A DNA stretch of 64,000 nucleotides, taken from IMG/VR virus record IMGVR_UViG_3300020222_002168, positions 1 through 64,000 of that record; one strand, given 5' to 3'. A program made the translations under genes and the position numbers. Origin of the DNA: a virus. Of this stretch, positions 47,054 through 55,416 are shown piece by piece. Numbering within the stretch: position 1 is the first letter of the stretch; every line of letters begins with the position of its first letter. The notes beneath the pieces are model-generated. The model was given only the letters and a program-made list of their open reading frames with translations. It made no database searches and had not been told where the DNA came from.

Positions 47054-47874
47054 TGTGTGCCAAACATTCTTTCTATGATTTTCTGCCACATAGATATTTC
47101 TTTCTGCTCTAAGACCTTGGTGTATTCTATGTCTGCGAAATGCCGGATTATCATAGATCTAGCTAGGTTGTATCTTTCTACCTTGTCGCGGGCACCTAGG
47201 ACAATGACCACGAATCTCTGTCCATTACGTTCTAAGATCATGGCCACGTTCCAACCTGCGGCTCCAGTGAATCCAGTCTTTGAAAACTTGATCTCGTTGA
47301 AGTCCGCGATCAGCATCTTGTTGGTGTTATCCAGCAGGACTTTGTACTTCTTGTTCTTGACCTCCACCTGAGGCAACACTGAAGTATCTGCGATGATGGG
47401 CTGTAGTGCGGCAAACTTGACTAAGGTAGCCATCTCTCCGATCTTGGCCATGTTATTCGCACCCAGTCCCGAAGGATCTACGAACTTGGTGAAATCCATG
47501 CCTAGAGATCTAGCCTTGCGATTCATGGCAGCGATGAATGCTTTTCTCCCTCCGGGATAATCCTGGGCCAGTATCTCCGCAGCCTGATTATCGCTGCGCA
47601 CCAGCAGGGCCGCGAAAAGATCTCCGCGAGTAGTGATGCCAGGCGGGATCTTGGAACCTGTTCCTATCCGCACTGGTTTTGAGAGATTGCTGTCATACTC
47701 TAGAGCGATTATCGCGGTCATCACTTTGGTGAGGCTAGCGATGGGTCTAGGTATGTTGCACTCTCGGCATTCTATGATCTCGTCCTTGTTCTGGTCGAAG
47801 ATCAGTGTGCTGGGCGGTTTGGCCCATACAGACATAGACGCCGCTAATAAAATCACAGATATCCCAATTTTCAT
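47050..47874 (-). CDS. D-alanyl-D-alanine carboxypeptidase (S11 type)
   Basis: 274 residues from MKIGISVILLAASMSVWA, a signal peptide. Penicillin-binding motifs in order: ASLTK (SxxK, about residue 46), SDN (SxN) and KTGFTG (KTG). It would trim the terminal D-Ala from peptidoglycan stem peptides in the periplasm, which could alter wall cross-linking during infection. The PBP5-like C-terminal domain and amphipathic anchor are short or absent. Confidence 0.85.
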   Translation of the reverse strand: MKIGISVILLAASMSVWAKPPSTLIFDQNKDEIIECRECNIPRPIASLTKVMTAIIALEYDSNLSKPVRIGTGSKIPPGITTRGDLFAALLVRSDNQAAEILAQDYPGGRKAFIAAMNRKARSLGMDFTKFVDPSGLGANNMAKIGEMATLVKFAALQPIIADTSVLPQVEVKNKKYKVLLDNTNKMLIADFNEIKFSKTGFTGAAGWNVAMILERNGQRFVVIVLGARDKVERYNLARSMIIRHFADIEYTKVLEQKEISMWQKIIERMFGTQ

Positions 47875-48191
47875 GACCAAGTCCTGTGTGCCTCCGCTAC
47901 CCATTCTGCACCATCGTATTCCTGTATCAACCATTCAATATCCCCGGGTATCTCTACGATCTTGAGATTGCTGTGTCGACCGTTGGCAGCCATGCCCATT
48001 TCTTTGATCACTTTGACCAGATAGGGATCGTCTCTGGGTATATCGCGATCATAGAATTCTGGGTCAGTGATGCCTGCCAGTTTCTTGTATTCTGTGAGAG
48101 CGCGATCTGAAAGGCCGAATCCGCCATAGCAGTCGTTGATGACTACACGGCGCAGGCCTTTCAGGGCTTCAAACATACGCTCCTTATTCAC
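47871..48191 (-). CDS. Conserved phage protein
   Basis: 106 residues. RRVVINDCYGGFGLSDRAL and FYDRDIPRDDPYLVKVIKEMGMAANGRHSNLKIVEIP mark a family widespread in phages. Unknown function. ATGA overlap with the carboxypeptidase start. Confidence 0.75.
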   Translation of the reverse strand: MNKERMFEALKGLRRVVINDCYGGFGLSDRALTEYKKLAGITDPEFYDRDIPRDDPYLVKVIKEMGMAANGRHSNLKIVEIPGDIEWLIQEYDGAEWVAEAHRTWS

Positions 48192-48194
48192 GAT

Positions 48195-48902
48195 TTATCC
48201 TTTCTGCTTTTTCTTTTTCTTGGCTTTCATCTTGGCTGCTGGTTTAAAATCTTGAAGATCACTGGGCATTTCGTCCCCGTCATCATCCCAGCGATCTTCT
48301 GCGATCTCATCCCAACCGTCTTCGTCTCGCCAATAGCCATCACCGTCAGGATATTGGCTGTCTAAGACTTCTTCTCTATCAAACGATTTTCTTTTGGATT
48401 CTTCGGCACGGATGGCTTCCCATAGGACCTGTTCTACCAACTGGTTCAGCGTGATGTCCTGTTCGTGCGCCCGTTTCATCAATTCAAAAAGTACGTCGTC
48501 GGGCACGGTCAACGGAACATTTACACGGGTGTCATATTCTATGCCGTCACGTATGGCCTCTGCTTTTTCACAGAAGTCCTCGTCATCTTCCAGATCTACA
48601 TATTTAACATCGTCCCAGGCTTCTTTGGCATTGACACCACCATCACGTGCTTCTTCATCGTGCGCCTGCTTGAAATCGGGATTAATCATGCGGTAAGCAC
48701 GGTCACGAGCATAGTCGCAGACTTCCACGGTGTAGACGGTCTGTGTTTGGGTGTCAAACACCATGTTCATGCTCCAACCTTTATGATCGCCGTTCCATGC
48801 GCTGAGGCTGAATGCATTGTCGCCAAAACACCGCCACAGATAACTGTCACCTTCAGTGATACGATACTCTACCAACTCCATCCATTCTTTAACTGTAATC
48901 AT
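48195..48902 (-). CDS. Phage protein with ribbon-helix-helix-like segment
   Basis: About 235 residues from MITVKEWMELVEYRITEG. Middle block NVPLTVPDDVLFELMKRAHEQDITLNQLVEQVLWEAI looks like an Arc/MetJ ribbon-helix-helix, followed by a long acidic region and a Lys-rich end (KKKKKQKG). Possible DNA-binding or regulatory role. Confidence 0.6.
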   Translation of the reverse strand: MITVKEWMELVEYRITEGDSYLWRCFGDNAFSLSAWNGDHKGWSMNMVFDTQTQTVYTVEVCDYARDRAYRMINPDFKQAHDEEARDGGVNAKEAWDDVKYVDLEDDEDFCEKAEAIRDGIEYDTRVNVPLTVPDDVLFELMKRAHEQDITLNQLVEQVLWEAIRAEESKRKSFDREEVLDSQYPDGDGYWRDEDGWDEIAEDRWDDDGDEMPSDLQDFKPAAKMKAKKKKKQKG

Positions 48903-48906
48903 CGCT

Positions 48907-49122
48907 TCATCCTTTCTTAGTTGCGATACCATGTTGAAACTGCGGAGGCTGATCCTTGACCTCCCAAGAACGCCAATAGAACTGCTCGCCTAGGCTGTCG
49001 ATCTCCGACTGTGGATAGCCCTGCTCTACTAACCACGCCAAGATGTCTCCATCTTTGCTGCCATCGTGGATCTTAGGGAATCCATAACGCCAACCACTGG
49101 GAGGATCGATATATGTTTTCAT
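48907..49122 (-). CDS. Small soluble protein (71 aa)
   Basis: 71 residues: PPSGWRYGFPKIHDGS, DILAWLVEQGYP, WRSWEVKDQPP. No family assigned. Confidence 0.55.
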   Translation of the reverse strand: MKTYIDPPSGWRYGFPKIHDGSKDGDILAWLVEQGYPQSEIDSLGEQFYWRSWEVKDQPPQFQHGIATKKG

Positions 49123-49352
49123 TTGTCGTCTTTCTTATCAGTCTTTTGTTTTTCCAACGAGTGCTTTAATTCTTCTATGACCTTGTGGTCTACGACAGTT
49201 ATATCATGAGGATCAAAAATCTGCCATTTGATAGATTTCCAATATCTGCTGAATAGATTATTTAAAGCCAAAATTGCTAATCCAATGACGATCAGTGATA
49301 CTGAAAATAATACCGATCCTACTAAAAAATTTACTGCTGATTGAATATCCAT
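49119..49352 (-). CDS. Single-pass membrane protein
   Basis: About 77 residues from MDIQSAVNFL. One long hydrophobic helix, then a charged, Lys-rich tail. Confidence 0.55.
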   Translation of the reverse strand: MDIQSAVNFLVGSVLFSVSLIVIGLAILALNNLFSRYWKSIKWQIFDPHDITVVDHKVIEELKHSLEKQKTDKKDDK

Positions 49353-49354
49353 TT

Positions 49355-49603
49355 TTATCCCCGATTTAACTCGGCCCAAGTTAGAAACTGTTTAAAAGCA
49401 TTATACACGGTTTCTGCTTCTTTGTCATCCACAGGAACCTTGATACCTCGAACATAGAACCCATCTGGCGCCACACGCATCATTTCGCATCCGCCTGCGA
49501 TCATAGTGAGGCTATTTTGGTGCTGCTCATATTCTGGATCAATACCGATGTTAACATTGGTACTAGCAATAGGATAGTTTGGTTGATAATTAAAATTATT
49601 CAC
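49355..49603 (-). CDS. Small phage protein (82 aa)
   Basis: 82 residues: MIAGGCEMMRVAPDGFYVRGIKVPVDDKEAETVYNAFKQFL. Unknown; start 8 nt inside the next gene. Confidence 0.55.
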   Translation of the reverse strand: MNNFNYQPNYPIASTNVNIGIDPEYEQHQNSLTMIAGGCEMMRVAPDGFYVRGIKVPVDDKEAETVYNAFKQFLTWAELNRG

Positions 49604-49826
49604 TGCTCAGTCCTCCAAACAGCAGTTCTCGTTCCGTCATGTATGCCACAGGTTTCAGCCAACCGTTGTTGATACATTCCTGTAGAACTACCTTGTATTC
49701 TGCGGGACAGCGATCTGAGATCTCAAATCCTGCTCTGGTAGCCATAAAAAACTCATCCTGGATTTGGAATCTGGGATCATCTTGGCGGATGGTCCGGATC
49801 TGGCTTTTACGAGTTTTGATATTCAT
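49596..49826 (-). CDS. Small phage protein (76 aa)
   Basis: 76 residues: FFMATRAGFEISDRCPAEYKVVLQECINNGWLKPVAYM. No family recognised. Confidence 0.55.
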   Translation of the reverse strand: MNIKTRKSQIRTIRQDDPRFQIQDEFFMATRAGFEISDRCPAEYKVVLQECINNGWLKPVAYMTERELLFGGLSSE

Positions 49827-50274
49827 TTTCTTTCGCCAATTTGCACATCAGTTGAAAATGTTCGTAGGCACGACGCACAGATTCATGCGCCATGAGTTTA
49901 TCTGCTTCAGCCATCATAGCCTTGACACCTGCTTCCGCTACATCACGCATGGCGGGTCTGCGTAGGCTACGGGCTTCGTCGCCCCATACAGCGATGAGAT
50001 TGTTCCAGGCATCTCGCTCTGCTTCAGTCATCGCACGACGGGTCGGCTGTATCTCGTCCGCCTTGACCATGGCGGTACAGACCGCATCTTCCGCCACACG
50101 ACCTGCGGCGATCATTGCCGCATAGGCAGGATCAATGTTGAAGCGACGGCTGGAACCACCGGGGTACGACATGACCAGATGTGTACCTTTAGGGAAACTG
50201 TCTAGCCAATCGTTGTCATACTCTGCCACGGGAACGTATCTTCGTCCCTGCTTTTCGTAGTAAGTTTTTTTCAT
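49807..50274 (-). CDS. Conserved phage protein (155 aa)
   Basis: 155 residues, helical, MSYPGGSSRRFNIDPAYAAMIAA and a C-terminal coiled segment. Conserved in marine phages; unknown. Overlaps neighbours. Confidence 0.6.
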   Translation of the reverse strand: MKKTYYEKQGRRYVPVAEYDNDWLDSFPKGTHLVMSYPGGSSRRFNIDPAYAAMIAAGRVAEDAVCTAMVKADEIQPTRRAMTEAERDAWNNLIAVWGDEARSLRRPAMRDVAEAGVKAMMAEADKLMAHESVRRAYEHFQLMCKLAKENEYQNS

Positions 50275-51074
50275 AGTTCAATGACTTTCTCCGGATCCCA
50301 TCCGGTATCTTCGCTCCAACCATTGGTCTGATGGTAACCACGAGGATTACACACAACACGACAATCACCCACCATATAGTCAAAACAATGATGCGTATGT
50401 CCATGCGTCCAAAGTTTGATCTGAGGATGATCTAACATGATGTCGGTAAGATCGCTGTGGTAAGCACCGTTCATGATATGATCGTTGCCGTACATCTCGT
50501 GACAACTTAGATGGCTAGGGGTATGATGACCAACTACCACTACTCGCTTATCTTGATTTTCTTTAGCGATCAGTTCGATATATTGACGAGTCTCGAGGTG
50601 ACGATCAGCGGTACGAGACGGTTTCAATTTAGTATAACCTAATCCATCATCGGTAATAGCACGAAAATCGTTCATCATATCACGGACCGCGTGTAGAGTC
50701 AAGGGATCGCCACGGTTCATATCCGTCCAAAGCGTGCCTCCTATGAACACCACATCATCTATGATTTTGGTTTCACGCTCGAGGAAGTAGATGTTATCGT
50801 GGACCGAACAGGCCGCACGTAGATTGTCTATGCTCTTTGACCAGTAGCCACCATAGAACTCGTGGTTGCCAGCGATGTAGATCACGTGGGGGAATTGGAA
50901 ACTGCATCGCTTGAGGAAATCTCTGAAACGGACGCCTAGTTCGCTTTCGGGCTTTAAAACTTTCTCAGCCAGCATGATATCACCTCCGAGGATCAACACA
51001 TCCGCATTTTGGGTGTTTTTGATGTTGATGTCGGAGAATTCTAGATGTAGATCAGATACTAATTGTATTTTCAT
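50271..51074 (-). CDS. Metallophosphoesterase (calcineurin-like)
   Basis: 267 residues. QLVSDLHLEF, LILGGDIM, YIAGNHEFYGG, VVVGHHTPS and WTHGHTHHC are the metal-binding motifs in order. Probably a phosphodiesterase acting on a nucleotide or nucleic acid. Driven by the promoter at 51084. Confidence 0.85.
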   Translation of the reverse strand: MKIQLVSDLHLEFSDINIKNTQNADVLILGGDIMLAEKVLKPESELGVRFRDFLKRCSFQFPHVIYIAGNHEFYGGYWSKSIDNLRAACSVHDNIYFLERETKIIDDVVFIGGTLWTDMNRGDPLTLHAVRDMMNDFRAITDDGLGYTKLKPSRTADRHLETRQYIELIAKENQDKRVVVVGHHTPSHLSCHEMYGNDHIMNGAYHSDLTDIMLDHPQIKLWTHGHTHHCFDYMVGDCRVVCNPRGYHQTNGWSEDTGWDPEKVIEL

Positions 51075-51083
51075 ACTAATATT

Positions 51084-51112
51084 ATTATACTATCAGTATG
51101 TTAGATTGTCAA
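51084..51112 (-). promoter_or_regulatory. Perfect sigma70 promoter
   Basis: Minus strand TTGACA (51107-51112), 17-nt spacer, TATAAT (51084-51089), upstream of the phosphoesterase. Confidence 0.9.
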
Positions 51113-51201
51113 CTAAAGAGATCCGATGATTCTGTAAGGAAGATACCAAAATTCCAAAGAAAAACGCACCCAATTATCGAACCAAATTTCCCAGGGAGTC
51201 A

Positions 51202-51528
51202 TCATTGTCCGCTTAGTGGACGAAAACCTTCACCTACGGCTACGACGCAATACATATCTTTGGTAAATCGTTCAACGATAGTCCAAGACTGTGTTTTTGG
51301 GTTGACGAATATGACTAGGTTGTTTTTTACCAAACCTACTCCAGGCAGGTCTCTCATCGAAACTCCGCCAGCGAAACTCAGTTCTTCGAACTCTGTAATG
51401 GTCTGGGTGATACCTCGTTTATCTACGCACATCAGGCTGGTAGGAAACTGAGTTATCTCACTGGCTGTTGAAGGGTGGATTATGCCCGCAGTCAAGGCTA
51501 TTAGTGTTAAGATTTTTTTCAACATCAC
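51202..51528 (-). CDS. Exported small protein
   Basis: 108 residues with a signal peptide (about 22 residues, STASE). Mature part holds two cysteines (MCVDKRG and YCVVAVGEG), likely disulphide-bonded. Unknown periplasmic role; an internal Met at residue 2 may be the start. Confidence 0.65.
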   Translation of the reverse strand: MMLKKILTLIALTAGIIHPSTASEITQFPTSLMCVDKRGITQTITEFEELSFAGGVSMRDLPGVGLVKNNLVIFVNPKTQSWTIVERFTKDMYCVVAVGEGFRPLSGQ

Positions 51529-51560
51529 TGCGCTCCTTTTTCAAACCACAGTATTATTTA

Positions 51561-51589
51561 ACAAAAAAGCCCGGATAATCCGGGCTTTT
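51561..51589 (-). terminator. Intrinsic terminator
   Basis: AAAAGCCCGGAT/ATCCGGGCTTTT stem with U-tract on the minus strand, 22 nt after the stop at 51612. Confidence 0.85.
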
Positions 51590-51611
51590 CATGATCGACT
51601 ATTATCTGCTT

Positions 51612-52124
51612 TTATTTTCCCGCCAGCGGATTATCCACAGCTTCTTTGATCTTCTTTTCGAGATCTGCTTTTTGATTACGCATCTCGCGATCTACTTCTT
51701 TGCGTGTATCACGGAGCTCGTTCCGCATGTCTTTGACATCTGCCAGTGTTTCTCTCTGTAGTTGTTTTGAGCTACGCTCTACTGATTCTACTACACCTTC
51801 TAGCCTGCGGATATCCTGTTTTAAATCATTTTTGATTTCGTTGGTAAATTGCATAGTCTTTTCGGTGTTTTGTACAGCCAACTCTATCTTCTTGTTGAGT
51901 TCGGATAGATCTGGAGCCACATAGGTCTGTATGGCTTCTTTCATTGACATGTAGTCTTTGTACACTTCGAAGGCACCCCAAAGACCACCTAGCACCGATG
52001 ATAGGATACCGCCTGCTATCATTAGTTTAGCAGGAGTGAAATTGTATCCTCCTATCGAGATCACTGTGTTAGGGTCGACTGCGGCTTCTAGTTTGTCTAC
52101 TTGTTCGTCGATGTTTTTTGACAT
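51612..52124 (-). CDS. Membrane-anchored coiled-coil protein
   Basis: 170 residues from MSKNIDEQVDKLEAA. One hydrophobic helix (about residues 40-55), then a long coiled coil (residues 75-165) with an acidic-basic heptad pattern. Function unknown; typical anchor/spacer design. Confidence 0.65.
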   Translation of the reverse strand: MSKNIDEQVDKLEAAVDPNTVISIGGYNFTPAKLMIAGGILSSVLGGLWGAFEVYKDYMSMKEAIQTYVAPDLSELNKKIELAVQNTEKTMQFTNEIKNDLKQDIRRLEGVVESVERSSKQLQRETLADVKDMRNELRDTRKEVDREMRNQKADLEKKIKEAVDNPLAGK

Positions 52125-52261
52125 TATTTCTCTCCTTTCCAAAACCCCCACGGGTCATGTATTTTCTTTTCTACTTGTTTAGGTTCTCGATAGTACCATA
52201 CAGCCACCGATGTCAGCACTAAAATTTCTAACAGATAAAAAACCATAAACGCCTCAAACAT
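52124..52261 (-). CDS. Small single-pass membrane protein (45 aa)
   Basis: 45 residues: MFEAFMVFYLLEILVLTSV then VAVWYYREPKQ, hydrophilic tail ending WGFWKGEK. Its stop TAA overlaps the next ATG by 1 nt. No family known. Confidence 0.55.
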   Translation of the reverse strand: MFEAFMVFYLLEILVLTSVAVWYYREPKQVEKKIHDPWGFWKGEK

Positions 52262-52262
52262 A

Positions 52263-54623
52263 TCACTGTCCTATGTTATACTGCTGATCGACCATGCGCT
52301 GATGTAATCTATCAGAGCCTAGCCCTCTGAGAGCGGCAGCGTTATCCACGTTTCTCTGCCCTCTGTAAATCTCTCTGCTGGTATAGAACTGGCTGTCTTT
52401 CAACTGTGAATTTAGATAGGTATTGAAATCTGCTGGTGCTGCTGCCAGTGTGCTCATATCTGCTCCGCCTTCCATACCTTCTACAGCACCGCCTCGTCGA
52501 ACACTAGGTCCGGTTGGTGGCTGTGATCCCGGCACTTCATTGGTTTTGGTATTATTGTTGGCCTGTAGATTTAGATTATTCTGCGAAGAGGATCTTTCAG
52601 ATGTTCTAGATTCTTCTGAAGAATCTTGACTCACACCTATAGGACGGAATCCCTGTAGGGTGATGCCAGTGCCCAAACCTGCCGCTTCGCTCACAGACTG
52701 ATCCAACTGTGAAATTTCAACTGCTTCTTGCGCACGAGACTCTGCTAGTCTAGTAGCAGCAGCGGCTGCCGATCTAGCCACGGCCACGGCCCTAGGATTA
52801 GACTGTTTTTTCTCTTCTTCCTTTTTGGTTTCTTGTTTTTCAGCATCCTTGGCTGCTTCTTTGATAGATTCTTTGGCTGATCCAGTCTGACCGGTTGGGG
52901 CAGATATTTCTCCAGTAGTCGATAGTTCTACTCCGCCAGCATCTACCACTACTGTAGATTCATTCCTAGTTGGATCTGCTACGATCAGAGAACTGGTCGT
53001 CGAAGGCTGTTCTACGACCGCGATCTTGGATTCTACGGCGGTAGAGGGAGAATTCTGGAGTACGAAGGCAGCGGCATATCCCGGACATTGGCTGTTGTAA
53101 AGAGCATTTAGTTGGCATTGTTGATCGAAGTATGCCTGTGCATATCCCGGACAACTTTCATTGTATAGAGGATTCAGACTGCACTGTTGATTGAAATAAG
53201 CCTGTGCATATCCCGGACAACTTTCATTGTATAGAGAATTCAGGCTGCACTGTTGATTGAAATAAGCCTGCTGATATCCTGGACACGAAGCGCTGTACAG
53301 AGTGTTTATAGAACACTGTTGAGTTAAGTATGCTGCGGCATATCCGGGACAGCCGCTGTCGTACAGAGCACTCGTGCTACATTGTTGGTCGTAATAGGCC
53401 TGTGCATATCCGGGACAGGTCTGATCATATAACGGATTAGCAGAACATTGTTGTTGAAAGAAAGCTTCTGCATAACCAGTACAGCTAACACTAAACAAAG
53501 GATTCATCACGCATTGATCTGGAGTATATCTAGCATTGACATAGATATTTTGTATTTCTGCATTGTCCCAAGTTTGACCTTGTATTGAAAAATTTCCTAA
53601 ACTTAAACTATTTGTACTGTTGGGTAAATTGTATGAATATGATTTACTTTGATAGCTATTGATATCATTGTAATCTCTGGTAACAGAATAAATGCTTTGA
53701 CCCGCACTATCCGTAATATTAACAGTTGTTCTGGCCAAAGGATCTCTTTTATCTAAACATAATATCAACCAAACAGCACAATACGGATCATTGCTTTTTA
53801 CATCGTAGCCCCAATTAAATCCATGTACTTTTACTCCCAAGCCACCATGTTGTAGTGCTGTGCTTATGGCTATGATTTCATTGAAAGACTGCCCCCAGCT
53901 TATCGATGGATTACTGCCCATCAAATTGCCTGATGTAACTATGTCATTGAATCCCGGACAACTGCTAGAATACAACGGATTGGCTACACAAGGATCTACA
54001 GAGTATTTTAATCTTACATCTACGTCTTTGATCTGCGGACCGTAATATCCTGCCCACCAACGATCATCTTTACCGGTTAAACTGAGATTTAAACTACCTA
54101 GAGACAAGGGATTATATTGAACTCCAAAATTCTGTACACCACTGACATTGGTCCAACCGGCGGTTGTCTGAGGCATGTTGTAATTATAACTGTGTAGTAC
54201 AGCGCCTGTGTTACTTCTTATATTGATGTTGGCAGATAATGTACCTCTACTGAAGTCTTGATTGAGGTAATTCCAACTGTAGGTATATCCATCAACTAAT
54301 ACGCCAGAACCTGCGTTAGCAAAGGCAACAGGTATTGACGTAGAATAAGATACAGTACCTTGATTATAGCCAAACATCCATGTGCCAGTAGCGGGATTAA
54401 ATCCTGGTACATTGCCACCAGAAGTTCCGCCACCGTTTGAATTAGTACCGACAAATGATCCAGACCAGGATGCACCCTGAGCGGCATATCCACCAGGCGG
54501 CGGATTAGCATCAGTATAGATTAGATTACCTGTGGTGGGATCTATCTGCTGTGCGTTAGAATATTGCGAAAAGCAAAGCACCAAGCAAAGCGCCGAAGCC
54601 AGTTTTCTTATAGAAGTCATCAC
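52263..54623 (-). CDS. Large exported Cys-repeat protein
   Basis: 786 residues with a signal peptide (LCFSQYSNAQQ). The N-terminal half is beta-rich. Residues about 370-530 hold nine or so copies of a 20-residue repeat, CxxNPLYxxxCPGYAQAYFD, with two cysteines each. The C-terminal part is Gln/Ser/Ala-rich. A similar repeat architecture occurs in large marine phages; probably a virion-surface or envelope protein. Confidence 0.75.
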   Translation of the reverse strand: MMTSIRKLASALCLVLCFSQYSNAQQIDPTTGNLIYTDANPPPGGYAAQGASWSGSFVGTNSNGGGTSGGNVPGFNPATGTWMFGYNQGTVSYSTSIPVAFANAGSGVLVDGYTYSWNYLNQDFSRGTLSANINIRSNTGAVLHSYNYNMPQTTAGWTNVSGVQNFGVQYNPLSLGSLNLSLTGKDDRWWAGYYGPQIKDVDVRLKYSVDPCVANPLYSSSCPGFNDIVTSGNLMGSNPSISWGQSFNEIIAISTALQHGGLGVKVHGFNWGYDVKSNDPYCAVWLILCLDKRDPLARTTVNITDSAGQSIYSVTRDYNDINSYQSKSYSYNLPNSTNSLSLGNFSIQGQTWDNAEIQNIYVNARYTPDQCVMNPLFSVSCTGYAEAFFQQQCSANPLYDQTCPGYAQAYYDQQCSTSALYDSGCPGYAAAYLTQQCSINTLYSASCPGYQQAYFNQQCSLNSLYNESCPGYAQAYFNQQCSLNPLYNESCPGYAQAYFDQQCQLNALYNSQCPGYAAAFVLQNSPSTAVESKIAVVEQPSTTSSLIVADPTRNESTVVVDAGGVELSTTGEISAPTGQTGSAKESIKEAAKDAEKQETKKEEEKKQSNPRAVAVARSAAAAATRLAESRAQEAVEISQLDQSVSEAAGLGTGITLQGFRPIGVSQDSSEESRTSERSSSQNNLNLQANNNTKTNEVPGSQPPTGPSVRRGGAVEGMEGGADMSTLAAAPADFNTYLNSQLKDSQFYTSREIYRGQRNVDNAAALRGLGSDRLHQRMVDQQYNIGQ
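53070..53510. repeat. Cys-repeat coding array
   Basis: About seven tandem 60-bp units coding for the CPGYA-type repeat of the 786-aa protein; neighbours differ mainly at third positions. Confidence 0.7.
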
Positions 54624-55350
54624 CCTTTATCACCTCAGGTTTTGGAACTTTGTCGGGATTGTTGGTCCAGGCAACTTTGGCCTTATCTCCGATCATGCCT
54701 TCGTAAGGACAAGGCGTGCCAGCGTTCCACATGGCATCAAACACTCTGCGGTCTTGACATAAGGTTGCCACAGCGGCCACTTTCATGCCCATGTCATATA
54801 GAGTCTTGGCGTTTTTCAATCTTTCGCAGTTCATATCACGGACCGTGCCGCCTGAACTGACTCCAAGGATCTGTGTCTGTACAGCACCGCTGGTGCCAAC
54901 TGTACATAGATCGTTGTTGCCTCCGCTCATCATAGCAGGTGCTATAGCAGTCGGGGGAGGTTGTTCTATCTTTTGATTTATGGTCGAATCGTTGATATTA
55001 CGATTAGTCATATCTCCAGAATTGATATTACGATTGGTATTATCGCTGGTGCTGGTGTTGTTATTATTGTTAGTATTCGTGTTAGCGCTGGTCGTATGAC
55101 CAGTATTGACATTGTTGTTGGTATTAGTACTGGTACTAGTGCTGACGTTGTTATTGTTGTTTGTATTGGTACTAACACTGTTAACGGTAGTTTCGTTAAT
55201 ATTGGTGTTTGTATTGGTGCTGGTGCTGTTAACTGTGCTCGTTGATGTGCTGTTATTATTGGTGTTAACAGTGGTCGCATCTTGGGCCACAGCAATGCTA
55301 GGGATAGAAAACAATCCCGCAACAATGCTCGTTATTATAACTTTTTTCAT
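54556..55350 (-). CDS. Exported Asn/Thr/Ser-rich protein with conserved C-terminus
   Basis: 264 residues with signal peptide (SIPSIAVAQ). Residues about 28-130 are low-complexity Asn/Thr/Ser (TNTNNNN). The C-terminal domain, GTVRDMNCERLKNAKTLYDMG, QDRRVFDAMWNAGTPCPYEG, matches a conserved marine-phage protein. It overlaps the next gene by 68 nt. Virion or periplasmic role. Confidence 0.75.
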   Translation of the reverse strand: MKKVIITSIVAGLFSIPSIAVAQDATTVNTNNNSTSTSTVNSTSTNTNTNINETTVNSVSTNTNNNNNVSTSTSTNTNNNVNTGHTTSANTNTNNNNNTSTSDNTNRNINSGDMTNRNINDSTINQKIEQPPPTAIAPAMMSGGNNDLCTVGTSGAVQTQILGVSSGGTVRDMNCERLKNAKTLYDMGMKVAAVATLCQDRRVFDAMWNAGTPCPYEGMIGDKAKVAWTNNPDKVPKPEVIKGDDFYKKTGFGALLGALLFAIF

Positions 55351-55416
55351 TCTATTCGCTCCCGGGTTGGGTTGTATATTATTTAACGGAGCGAACTAAA
55401 GAATTATCAGCTGTGA

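Noticed and set aside
53070-53510. CRISPR-like array
   Set aside because: The 60-bp periodicity is coding repeats in one frame, with no unique spacers or palindromic repeat.
54961-55399. Val/Leu-rich frames opposite the Asn/Thr protein
   Set aside because: They mirror low-complexity codons of the real gene with its signal peptide.
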